32,500 nt of DNA. Source: Symbiodinium natans. Lineage: Eukaryota; Sar; Dinophyceae; Suessiales; Symbiodiniaceae. The notes under the pieces were generated by a model. That model was not told the DNA's origin. It searched no databases and saw only the letters and a list, made by a program, of their open reading frames with translations. The DNA lies in contig CAJNDS010001236.1 in NCBI GenBank assembly GCA_905221605.1, positions 601,764 through 634,263 on the forward strand, read 5' to 3'. The position numbers were made by a program, and so were the translations under genes. The stretch's first letter is position 1. Every line of letters starts with the position of its first letter. Below are positions 13,601 to 25,600 of this stretch, in pieces.

Positions 13601-16600
13601 TAAGATACCGAGAGAAGCTTGTGGTTTCGGGGCTGTTTTAATCCGGCCTTCCCTTTTTTTTGGCTTGGATGTTGGACTTTAGGGCTGAACTGGAGCTCTG
13701 TGCAAGGGTTCTTCGTGTTTAGGTTCCTCTGCTGTGGGCCACTGGGGATGTCGTGGAGAGTGATGACAGGGCCGTGGCTCTCTGAAGAATTCGCACGGCC
13801 TCTGCTATGGCAGGCATGATGATCACACCAGAGCTTTCCAAGAAGGCCTCTCGGCACGCATTTTTGCAGCTTGCCCTCCCCGTCTCTGGTTTTAGGAGGG
13901 CCGTAGGTCAACAGCTTGAATCATCAGTTGAGTTGTGGGAAGTCGCGTGCGTATGGAGGAGGAGCTCTCTTGGGTGCTTTTTGCAGTACCTACACAATAA
14001 GAACCGCAACAAAGAAGCACTTTGGAGGAGTACCCATATTTCAAGTAGAAGCCATCAGGGTCTAGGTGATCTACGACTTTTGTCTCAGTGACCCTCCAAA
14101 AATCAAAGAGCAGCAGCAATCGAAGAGCAGCTGGACAACCACTGTTCTGGTTTAGGGTTTAGGGTTTAGGGTTTAGGGTTTAGGGTTTAGGGTTTAGGGT
14201 TTAGGGTTTAGGGTTTAGGGTTCAGGGTTCAGGGTTTAGGGTTTAAGGTTTAGGGTTTAGGGTTTAGGGTTTAGGGTTTAGGGTTTAAGGTTTAGGGTTT
14301 AGGGTTTAGGGGTTTAGGGCTGTTTAGGGTTTAGGGCCGTTTAGGGTTTAGGGTTTAGGGCCGTTTAGGGTTTAGGGCCGTTTAGGGTTCAGGGTTCAGG
14401 GTTTAGGGTTTAGGGTTTAGGGTTTAGGTTTTAGGTTTTAGGGTTTAGGGTTTAGGGTAAATGGCCCCTTCCTCTACAGCACAGCAGTTAGTTAGTTCAC
14501 TTGATTGGCATCCCTTCTTTTTACGAGAATCAGGGAACCCTAACATAAGACCCCAAATACTAGTTATAATGAGGACCCTAATAGGGTACCCCCTAATTTC
14601 GGAAACCCCCATATCTATCAGAAGCACAAGGGGCGGCAGTTTTGAGAGCCACCCGCATCCCAAAATCCTGAGCTCGAAATCCTCTGAAGCGGAGCAACTG
14701 GGTCGGAAACCTTGTAGCCCGGCCATATCCTGCAACCCTCCCCCCCCCCCAAAAAAAAAAAAGCAATAACACAAGTAATTTGGAGTTTAGAACAACCGAA
14801 AGCAAGAAAGGCTCAGAGCTCACTGACCTGGAATCTGAAGCCTCAACCCAAAACCAGGCAGAGCCTTGCACTCGGCGACGAGCCCCCAAGCGTAAACCTT
14901 CGAATGCTGTCGTAGGGTTTAGGGATGTTTAGGGCTTAAGGTACCTTATTTCCCAAACGCCCCAATGCCTTAAACCCCAAACGCCAAACCAAAAGGCCCC
15001 CAACCCCAAATCCTCGACCAGCAGCGTTTGGGAAGTTTAGGGTTTTGTGCACTTCAGGTTTCAGGTGCCGTAAAGGCAGATGGCGACCTTGGCCTACATG
15101 ATGCCGTTGCATTCATGCCAGGGCCCTAGGCGCGGGCTGTGAGGTTTTTCCGCGTGGGTTGTGCAGGGTCCAGACCGAATCCATGGTCTATGAAGTCCCA
15201 TGTCAGGCAGGCTGCAGAAGGTGCCATTTAGAGAGTCCACGGCGGGCTTGGGGGTGTCCCAAATGGTTCATCGGTTCATGCCGGATCCATAGCCATAGAC
15301 GGTGGTGGGGACTCCACCAGCGTCTCATGGGTCCATGCAGGTCCATGAAGGGGTCCGACCTCATAGGATCCTAGAGAGTTCCAAGCTCCATAGACGAGGG
15401 GGTCAAAGTTTGGGGGTGTGGTCCGTAGGAGGGTGTACGGGAGTGTCCAGGCCCGTACTCCTTAGGCCGAGATTAGAGGGAGTCCGTACAGGGGTCCATG
15501 GAAGGTTCGACCCGAAAAGAGGAACCACTGAGAGGGCAAAAAGAGGGTGGGTTGTTCTTTTGCCCCAAGCACCGTAGGCCCGGGGCCTCGGCGCGGATAT
15601 GCCCTCAACGTGCCAAGGCTCTCGAATCAGTTCGACTCGGAAGGCACCTTGGCTTAGTTTGAACCCTCGAGGGCTTCGAGGGAGGAGTGCAGTTCCGCAA
15701 TACTGGCGACCATGGGATTCGGGCTTGAAATTTGAGCTGCAAGCTCAAATGGTCCTCATGGAATCAAGCCCCTAAACCCTGAACCCTAAACCTCAAACCC
15801 GAAACCCTAGACCCCTTGGCCCCAAAAGGCCAGCCCTGAAAAAAATCCAATTAGTTTGCAGGGTTTGCCAGGGGTTGGCGGGACTCTTCCGAGGGCTAGC
15901 CTGGGGCTCCAGGTTACCCTCAACCCTAAAACCCTAAAACCCTATAAGCTTGCCCCCAAAACCCTAAACCCTAAACCCTAAACCTGCCTTGTCCAGGAAA
16001 GCAGTTTGCGGCTTTGCAGCTGCAGAACCTCGCAACCATTTGGCGCAAGCACTCTCTCGACACGCTCATGGATGGGCAGGAGAGGTATGTCATGAGTCCG
16101 AAAAGGCAGAAACCCAACCCTCGTACCGAATATAGGGGCCTTAACAATTACAATAGGGTTTTGGGGGGGGTTATTAGCGTATAATTACAAAGGGACCATA
16201 GGGGCCTACTATTTGTAATTATTCCGACCCCTCGATCAGCTGAACCCTGAAATTCATTAGAACTTCGACCCTTAGCTCAACCCTGACTGATCCCCAACTT
16301 CAACCATATAGGCCGCGAAGCCCAAAGCCCTAGTAGGGTGGAACGCCCAGACCCTAAGCCTTACAAGCGTTGGCTTACCAGTCCCTAAACCCGTCATTCT
16401 TGAGGCTAGGGTTTAGGGTTTAGGGTTTAGGGTTTAGGATTAAGGGTTTAGGGTTTAGGGCTTACGGTTTAGGGCTACCACTTGCAGGAGCCGAAGAAGC
16501 GTGAGGAGATGAGGCCAGAGGCACCATGGCCTGGCTGGGATTAGGGTTCAGGCATGTGCCCCTGCACCTTCAAGCCGCAACCCCGAACCCTAAACCCTAA

Positions 16601-19600
16601 ACCCTAAGCCCTAAGCCCTAAACCCTAAACCCCAAACCCTAAACCCTACCCCAACCCAAGACAAACAAACCTGAAACTGTACACCCAAAGCACGAGATCC
16701 TAAACCTGAAGTCTCTAAACCCGGAAGGTACCCTAAACCCTAAACCCTAAACCCTAAACCCTAAACTGGGACCTCTGAGCTCTTAGGTGGAGTCGTTCTT
16801 GGAGTCCCTCCGCTTCCCAGTGGAACCCAAGGCCTGCGCCTCATCTTTGGTAATAAAACTTATAGGGTTCAGGGTTGAGGGTTCAGGGTTCAGGGTTTAG
16901 GGTTTAGGGTTGAGGGTTCAGGGTTCAGGGTTTAGGGTTTAGGGTTTAGGGTGCTTCTGTGGGCTCATTTCTTGTTGAAACCTTAGCGGCGTGCTTTTTT
17001 CTCGCGATATTCGGCATGAGCTGGTGCTTCATTTTTTCTGAAGACTTGGGTGGGAGGGTAGGGGATTCCAGTACAATAGCTATTTGGGATATCACGGACT
17101 AGCAAAGCAGCCTTGTCAGTGATTACCTGTAGCGAGAACACGAGATCACGAGGTAGTTGTGGGCGCCGAAGGTGGTCGTCGCTGTATTCATGTTTTAGTT
17201 CAGCACGTTTCAGGACAAGCGCTTTATCCCAAGCACTTAATCTTAAGGTTTTGGGTTACTAAGCGGGTTTTTTCTGCACATCCACGCCAGCGATGCACCC
17301 CATGAAGGTCCGAGAGCCCTTGCGGCTCCATGAGAAGATGCAGGAGATGGTGAATGCGCAGGCTGCCGATATGTAAGCAGGGCTTAGGGAAGTGTTGGGT
17401 TTAGTCGTTTGTGTGTGTGTGTGTACTCTCGTGCACCAAGGATGATACGTAAGCACCGCCGATTTCTCAAGCAGGGGGATGTGGCATGAGTTCAGGAACC
17501 TGAAGCTGACTGATCTCATGGGCTGGCCACGGCTGTGTACCGGCCTTTCGATACATTCAATGCATCACAAGTGACCTCGTGATGTCCTGAGTCCCAAATC
17601 TGGCGACTCCTGCAACCTCTCTCTGTCTGTATCTCAGTGTGTGTGTGTGGGTGAAAAGTCCACGTGCATGCAGCTCGCACGACAAGCACATTGCAAGGGC
17701 GACGCGCACGAGTGGATGCCTTGGTTTGTACCTGCAAAAAAGTCCATTTCTCCTAAGACCTGGGGCTGGACTCATACCCCTGGGTGCCAGAGGAGGGCAG
17801 ATGAGGGCAGAAGCCTATGTCACGCGCTGTTGGCATAGCACTGTGGGCACACAGAGCCTTGCAGTTCCGATATTTGCCGAAGGCAGGGGATGGGACCCGT
17901 ATCTCTCTGACGGCAATACACTAGTTGCGCATGTCACAAGATGGTTGTACCGAACATGTTATGTTCTCACAACCTTTCTACCATGCGAAGACATCATCCA
18001 GACGAAATGCGACAACAGTACCAGCAAGATGCAATCATACCTTTCCAGGTTGTTTGTTCTGTGTCTGTACATGTCTATGCGTGCTCGCGTGGCTGCGTGC
18101 CCGTGTGCGTGCGCGTGTGTGACCATGTCACAAGGTTGGTTGCAGGCTTCCTTCACATTTCCGTTAGAAACGCACTCCATTTTCCGACACATCTAGAACC
18201 ACCCCTTCACTTTTGGTGTGAAGCTCCATCAAACCCTCCAACTCTTTAGCCTGAAATCCCTCCGCAGCTCTATAGCGAATGCTGCCCAACCCTCAACCAT
18301 TCGCCTAAACCCTAGGCCCCTCATGCCCGCAACCTTGAAAAACCTAAGCTCCTTGAACTCAAGCATCAATCATGCTCTAAAAGAGCATCCTCCAGCATAG
18401 CTGGAGGCACACATCATGAACGATGCTGAGAAGGCCGGACAGATGCTCGGGGTCGTAACTTCGAGGTTGGCCTTTGCGCGCATTAGTTTCGCATTAGGGT
18501 TCGGGTAGTTCGGTCGGAAGAATCTCGGGATCCCGGTTAGGGCTTGCAGGGGTTTAGCCAGCCCCTTGGCGTCCGATTTCTTTCCCAAGACCTGACACCC
18601 TGAGACATCCGCACGAGGAGGAGACATCCACTTCCGGGCACAGCCGCCTAACACCCCTAACCCCGAACCCCAAGTCAAACTCGCTGAGATCTAGACAACC
18701 CGAAGTGGGGGTTTCTTTAAGGATACCTTGTTGGGGTATTCTAACGGAAATCCTCCTACTTGGGGTCTATATCAAGGGTCCCTTATTTCGTAAAGCCCCC
18801 AAATCCTGGGCCCTCCAGGCAGCCTGTGCGAAGCTCATCGACGCGGCGGCCGGAGGCGGCGGCAGCGAGGGCGGAGAGTTGGGAGCCGAAATTACCCGCC
18901 AGCAGGCGCGCTCCAAGGATTTTGGGATTTGGCGTTGGGATGTTCCCCCTTATACAAACAGTGCTTAAATAGGGATTATAGTACCCCCTAGCATAATTTC
19001 TATTCTAAGGACTGTTCGTACAAAGGGGGAACATCCCAAGTTTGGGTTTTGGAGGCGTTAAGGGTACTCGGGCTTAGACCTGCGCAAAGCTTTGTCTCAA
19101 GTTTCAGTTACTTAGAAGGGGCATCAGGGTCCTCGGGTTTTGACCTTAGGATTAATGTTGGTCCAAGGCGATAAGAACTTAGATGATTTAGGTTCAGCTC
19201 TGAGGGGAGGCGTTAGGTGATTCACGTGTTTTTTATAATCACGCAAGGCGTTTTAGGGAATCTGGGCCTTTGAGCATTCGGATGTTCGGTTGGGCGTTCG
19301 GGATACAGGGCTTTGGGGGTTTGGGGGCCGCAGGGGCTCTTCTTGCATAGAAGCCCCTTCTTTGATAATCTTCATGTCCCCTTGCTCGGGCTACCTTCAG
19401 CGCTCCATTGTATGTGTGTTGCTTTTGGGGTTCTGGATGAGGTCTACATAGCGAGGGCTTTCGGTCCTTGAGTTCTACATTGGTTTTTCCAGCAAGACCG
19501 CCCCACCTGATGATGTTTGGAGGACTCTTTGCTCGGATCTCAGACATCTGACATCCGCAAGCCACCCTAATACCCAAACCTCCACGTCAAGCCCACTCCC

Positions 19601-22600
19601 CAAACGGAGTCTCGAAGTTCGAAGCGGCGTGGGCTCTTTTGGTGTCCCCCCCCAACGTCGTCGTCATGTACCTTGCTCGCCTCTGCTTGGTAAATACCTT
19701 AAAAAAGACTGAATCCACAAGGCCAATAGCTCCCTCAGGAGAAGGAGCAAGAGAAGCAGCAGGAGAAAGAGAAGGAAGTTGAAGTTCACGTGGGACGAGA
19801 GCGCGAACGTGAGGCCCGAGTGGCGTTGCAACCTTAAGGGCCCTGCAAGCTGCAGATCCCTGCGTTTTCGGGTAAGCTACTATTTGCTTAAGAACCCCAC
19901 CCCCCCCCCCCAAAAAAAAAAAAAGAAATGAATTCTTCCTTATAAGGGCAACATTATAGGGATGATTAATTACATCTTGGGGTGGTTCTTGAGCAAACAG
20001 TAGCAATGTGGGAGCGCGCGAGGTGCTTGCACAAGCTTGCGCGCCTATACTAGGTTTTCAGCCCTTGTGCAGCGTCGAGGGTTTAGATGTAGTTAAGAGT
20101 TGGAGGTCTTTGATTTATATGTTATATATACACACATGTGTATAGCATCGCCTTTTTGGGTGGGGCACTTGCACAATCCTTGTCGCTAGGCATTTAGAAA
20201 ACTTGGAGACACACGCGTGACTTCTGGGCATGTGCGACCGTAAAACGAGTCACAATGAAGACCCGCGGTTTGTTTCTACTAATTGCTTAAGAACCCCGAA
20301 AGAATATTCTTCCTTATTCAGGGTAATATAGGGATTATTCTTTTTTATTCATTTGGGGTTCTTAAGCAAATAGTAATTTTAGGGCTCCCTGAAGAGCCCC
20401 GAGAAAGACGAAGCGGAGGTGGAATGGCCCCTCAAAGTCTTGACGGAAGCAGAGCTGCCGGAGCAGGCTTGGGAGTGCTGGGGCACACCCAGAAGTTTAG
20501 GGTTTAGGGTTTAGGGTTTAGGGTTTAGGGTTTAGGGTTTAGGGTTCAGGGTTTAGGGTTTAGGGTTTAGGGTTTAGTAGCCCAGAAAGTTAACCAAGAC
20601 GCCACGGATACCCTGAGAACTCAGCCTGAAGCTCCAAGTTCTTTGCAGGCACAGTGCCCAGCACAAAAGCTTGATCATCTTTGAGAGCTGCGGGGGGGGG
20701 GGGGGGGGGGGTAGGCTTCTTGGACGACAGCATGTCTGCTCACAGGGAGGAATCGGGGTGTTGATTCAGTGTGCTGAACTCCCAAGATATAGGTCCTGAG
20801 TCCCATACGCTCGTTCGGGGCCGCGAGGCTTCCAAATCCCAATCTTGAGGCTTATAGGAGTCTACCCCCTAAACCCTAAACCCCCCCAAGCCCGAAACCC
20901 TTAAACCCTACACTCTAGGCCCTAAACCCTACACTCTAGGCCCTAAACCCTAAACCCTAAACCCTAAACCCTAAACCCTAAACCCTAAACCCTAAACCCT
21001 AAACCCCCCCCCCCAGGTGTTCTTCAAGCTGTCCAACTTCAAGATGTCTGGTCTCAAGACCCGGCTGAAGTGCAGCGGCTCCGCGCTGGTGTCCTCCAAC
21101 CACACAGCCAATGCGCCTGCCTCGGTTACCCTGATGTGTGCGGTTTAGGTTTTAGGTTTTAGGTTTTAGGTTTTAGGGTTTAGGGTTTAGGGTTTAGGGT
21201 TTAGGGTTTAGGGTTGAGGGTTGAGGGTTGAAGGGGTCAAGCTCGAATCGCGAAGGATGTTGAATTCTGCTCGGCAAAGAAAACTGTTTGCGAGTTCACA
21301 GATCTACACACAAATGTCTGGTGACTTAGGACGTATGGGGAATATTGTTTTGCGCGCAGAGATCTGGAACATGACGTGAAGACAGTCCTAAACCCTAAAC
21401 CCTACACCCTAAACCCTAAACCCTAAACCCTAAGCAGACGTGTGGGATGTTCCGGTCCAGCCCCCAAGCTCTCAGGACCTTGCCTCGCTCACCGCACGCC
21501 GAATGAAGTCGGTGATTCTCCTCTTCGTGCCGCCTGGCCATTCTTGAGGACCCGGTTCAGTGACCCTAAACCCTAAACCCTAAACCCTAAACCCTAAACC
21601 CTAAACCCCGGTTTGCGGGCCGACTTTGCGGCTTAAAAGCCCTGAACCTGAAGCCTAAAGTTTTAGAGGGCCGAAAGCCCCACGGATCTAGAGTCCTACC
21701 AAGCTATGTCTAACTATCATCAAGCTCAGGAGAAAGGCTCTTACCAGTAGCAACATCCGAACCCAGAGAGCCCTACGGGATGCCCTCGTGTCTTCCCTGA
21801 GCGCTGAACCCTTAAGCTTGCAGCTGCAACCTCGACGATTCTTGGGCAGCTCACTCAATTCGGACCTCCTCCGCATCTTTTTTGGGGTCCGTACTCTCTC
21901 GCACACTTCTGTAACACGGATGCCCATCATTGATCTGAGGAGAAGTCCTAGGCAGGCCCTAAGCCGTTTAAGCTTTGAACTCAAAATCGTCCAATAGCAT
22001 CTGGCAAACTACTATTCTGTTCTGGTGGCCTTCCAAGCCATGATAAGGCTCCCTCACTCCAGCGGCACCAAGACCATTGCTGTGTCCATGGCAGAGGCAT
22101 CTTGATGGCACCGCCCTTGTGTTCGCACGAGTGAGCATAGTGTTTCGTGCTTGGGGCCCCTCCAAAACAATGTGTCTTTTGGCGGATGTCTCCAGTGTCT
22201 TCGGCCTGGGGCTTCAGCGGGGCGCCGAAAAGATCTGTTTAGAACGAGGCTTCCTGCGCCCTGCATTTGAGCATCCCGTGCATGTGTGTGTAGAACTCAC
22301 GCTCGGATGATGGTAGCAGTCTTTGCTACCAGCACATCTTGTGCGGCGCATCCCGTCCCCAAGCCCTGAATCCTGAGAGCCTATGACAGCCCAGCAATGA
22401 ATGCCAAGGCTTACAAGCAAACAACTTGCAAACTCTCCGCCCAAACCCTATACCATCACACACCACCAATGGCATCCCTTGCACCCACGCGACGCACACT
22501 TTTGTAGGTAAATCGCCAACAGCTGTTGCAAGGCGTGACAACTCACAGCGCGTCGGTTTTCTGAAGTTGAGTTGTGCGCGGTTGGCGTCGCCGGATTTGA

Positions 22601-25600
22601 CAAAGCAGGCTCTCGCTTGCGTCCCGTTCGCATGCTAGCTGTGAGCGAAAAATCTGGCTCAAGGTTGGGTCTCGTGAACTGTTTTACGCTTCCACCGCTT
22701 GCTCTCGAACGGTCGTGGGTCCGTTCTGAGGGGTGTGGCACAAGCGTCGTCGTTTTGGAGTCTCGGATCGTGCTCCGACCGCAGTGTGATGGGATGAAGT
22801 TGTAGGTTGTAGACAGTTGAAGCTGCAACTCGCATCAGCTTCACCTGGTGCCGTCATGCAAACAACATCGGACATCTCCGTTGCCACGCAAGTTCCGACT
22901 ACCAAAGCGAACCCATACCAGCCGAGCTACATGGTTGAAGGCTTTTAGTGTTCGAGGCTGCGAGTTGCAGTGTCCGGATGCTTGCCTCCTACTTGTAGTT
23001 ACACTGTAGTTGATGCCTTCGATCCCACGACTTGCTTCGAAAGGCTGAACCCCATGTTGCGGAAGCTCGCTTGAACCCGGAAGCCCGAATTCTTCAACCC
23101 CAAAGACGTCGCCAAAGCACCCGAGAGGACTTCATGCCCTGTAGCCCGAACGCCTCCGCCCCTCCCCCCCCTTTATTATAAAAAAACACATAGAAAAGAA
23201 ACAAAACAACTATGCCAATCTATGTTCACGAGGCAGCCGCCCTGCGACGTGCCAGCCACCTCAGCAGCGAACATCTGCAGACCGCCTCGCTGTGGGTCGG
23301 TTCAGGCAGTCGAGAGTGTGAGTGTGTGTGGGAGAAGGGACGAGGGGTGAAGCGAGTCAGCATTGTTAAGGTTTAGCAGACTTTCCATGGATGGCAAAGC
23401 AACTGGCAACTCCAAGTTAAGCAAGAACTAGTGAAGGCCTCTGGTCTCAGGGCTTTCTGAACTACTTGCTTCTGCAGTATCAGAACGGATGCACTGTACG
23501 AACACCGGTCTTTACACATGGCTTGATTGAGCCTGATAGTATGTCGCACTTGATTTGCGGGTGATCCTACGTCCTACTGGCCCGCCCAGTCATGCATCTA
23601 ATCACCCTCATTCGGAGTGGTTCTCCCTCCACCCACCCTTCGTCTCCATTGCCTTTTCCCAGCCGCTCTCCCCCCCTTCCTCTCCTACGGTGGTTTCTTC
23701 TGTGGTCGGTCACAGAAAGTGTGATGTCAAGTCGACATCGTGAAAAGTGTTCCGGGACCACGACTTAGGGTGCGGGATGACCTTTGAGAGGTGGTGCCTT
23801 TTTAGGTCCTTATTATAAGGGGATCCTACTATTTTGAGTCTATTTGCGGGGTCCCCTGTTTTCGTCCACCCCCAGGTGGGTTGTAATGATGGGGTCCTGC
23901 ACCCTCAGCTACAAGTCTTCTGCGATTGCAGACTTTGGACTTTGAATAAGATCCAGAACGTTTGAACCCAGGACCCCAGCCCCTCTCTCCGCAACCCGGC
24001 TCAAAACACCAAGATCCTAAGCCTCATACGCCTTGAACCCGAATCCCCAAACGGCTGTAAACCCCTAAAAGATGCCTGAAACTGCAATCTCTCAAGGCTC
24101 CAAGAAGGTGCCAGAGTCGTCGCAGAACCTGTCCGTAGCTCAGACGTCGTCGTCACCGGGCCTAGGCTTCGTTCGGGTTCATTTTAGGGTTTAGGGTTTG
24201 AGGTTGTCCACAAACATGGTAAGAGTATTGAGGTTGAAAGGAATCCGGCGCTTTCTCAAGTCCTCAAACCATTGCACAAACCACCCGAACCCCGAACCCT
24301 TCTCTTTCGAAAGCAAAAGACATCATTAGATTCAACATCAGAAACAAATGTTCAAGCTGTTCTTGATGTGTTGTTATACTATATAAAGGGCGTTGACTTT
24401 CTGTTACGTCACAGGTGCCATAGATCAAAAGGGCCGAGACCCTGGAGCTTTGTAAGCCCTGCGCAATCAATAAATTTCACCAAGGCTCAGCGGCGAAGGC
24501 AGCTTTGGGGCACCGGAGTCCGGTGTGCTTAAGGCCCTCGCAGGGTAGATGAGTGTGTGTGTGTGTGATTTAGGCTCTCTAAGGCTTCTTTTTGCCAATT
24601 TCGTTGGTGTTTCTGTTTGTTGCCCACCCGGCAAGTGGGGTTGTTGCTAGATTCTATGGACAAAGTGGGTTCGCTTCATGTGACGCGGCGTGCTCAGGAC
24701 AGCAGGCAGTACAGCTCTCAGGCAGTACAGCATTCAGAACAAAAAGCGGGCACTGTTCTGCAAGAGCCAGGGAGGCTCGGACAGGCAATCGTACTCAGGC
24801 GGGCAACTGTACCGGAATGTCATCGCGATAGGCAAGGCAGGGACTCTCAGGCAGGCAACTATACCGAAATGTTTCCTGTATAAGCAAGGACTGAGTGCCG
24901 AGACGGGTTGTCCGGCCATTGGCCGACTGGTTAGGGTTCCGGAGTTTGGAGCCATGGGCCCTGTTGCTCAACCTCCAGTCCCCCAAAGCTTTTTCCCCCT
25001 AAGTCCACAGCCCATCTTCCAGGGTTTCGGGAAGGCGGGCTTAAGATTATGTCTCTAGAGACATGGTTGGTGTGAAAATATCTTGCAATCCTGCCGGGGC
25101 TCAGGGTCATAAGGGTATGGTGGCTCTGCTGCAAGGGCTATCGGACAGCGCAAGCTGCCGTAATAACTTCAAGGTCCCAAGATCCAAAAGTGGAGCACTT
25201 CTGCAAGCTCTGAAAAGTTGTTCACATCTCCACCTCGGTTCCGAATTAGTGCTCACAGTCCACGTGAATAGAAAAGTGCAGGCCAGGATGTTTTGCCTGA
25301 GGGCCAGCTGTATGCTTCATGCCTACGACGTCAAGTGTTTGCCGGTTTTGTATGGGACTTTACACTCCGCACCCTCAGTCCCTCAACCCAGAAAGTTTGT
25401 GCCACAAACCCCAATCCTACAACCCTCTCACAAACGGCCGCCAGGCACTCAGACTGGAAGCCGCACGGTTGCTCTTGCGCTTCTTCAACTGCGAACTCGA
25501 TTTCAGGCGACGTGAGTTTTTCCTTGGGCTTAGACTTTTTTGGGGGTTAGTTCCGGACTTCACGCATCTTATTTCGGTCTACCAATTTCGTGTGGGTTCA

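Noticed and set aside
15073-15125. EF-hand-like reading ADGDLGLHDAVA
   Set aside because: It lacks Gly at loop position 6 and is out of phase; the alternative frame joins exon 15,997 and fits the family.
24376-24390. TATA-like word (ATACTATATAAAGGG) as a promoter
   Set aside because: It lies within the span of the giant gene, with no evidence of a transcription start, and a TATA word alone is weak evidence in this kind of genome.
25063-25515. 150-codon plus-strand ORF
   Set aside because: It overlaps the FFNCELDF exon in another frame, contains no motif and has poor third-position GC.
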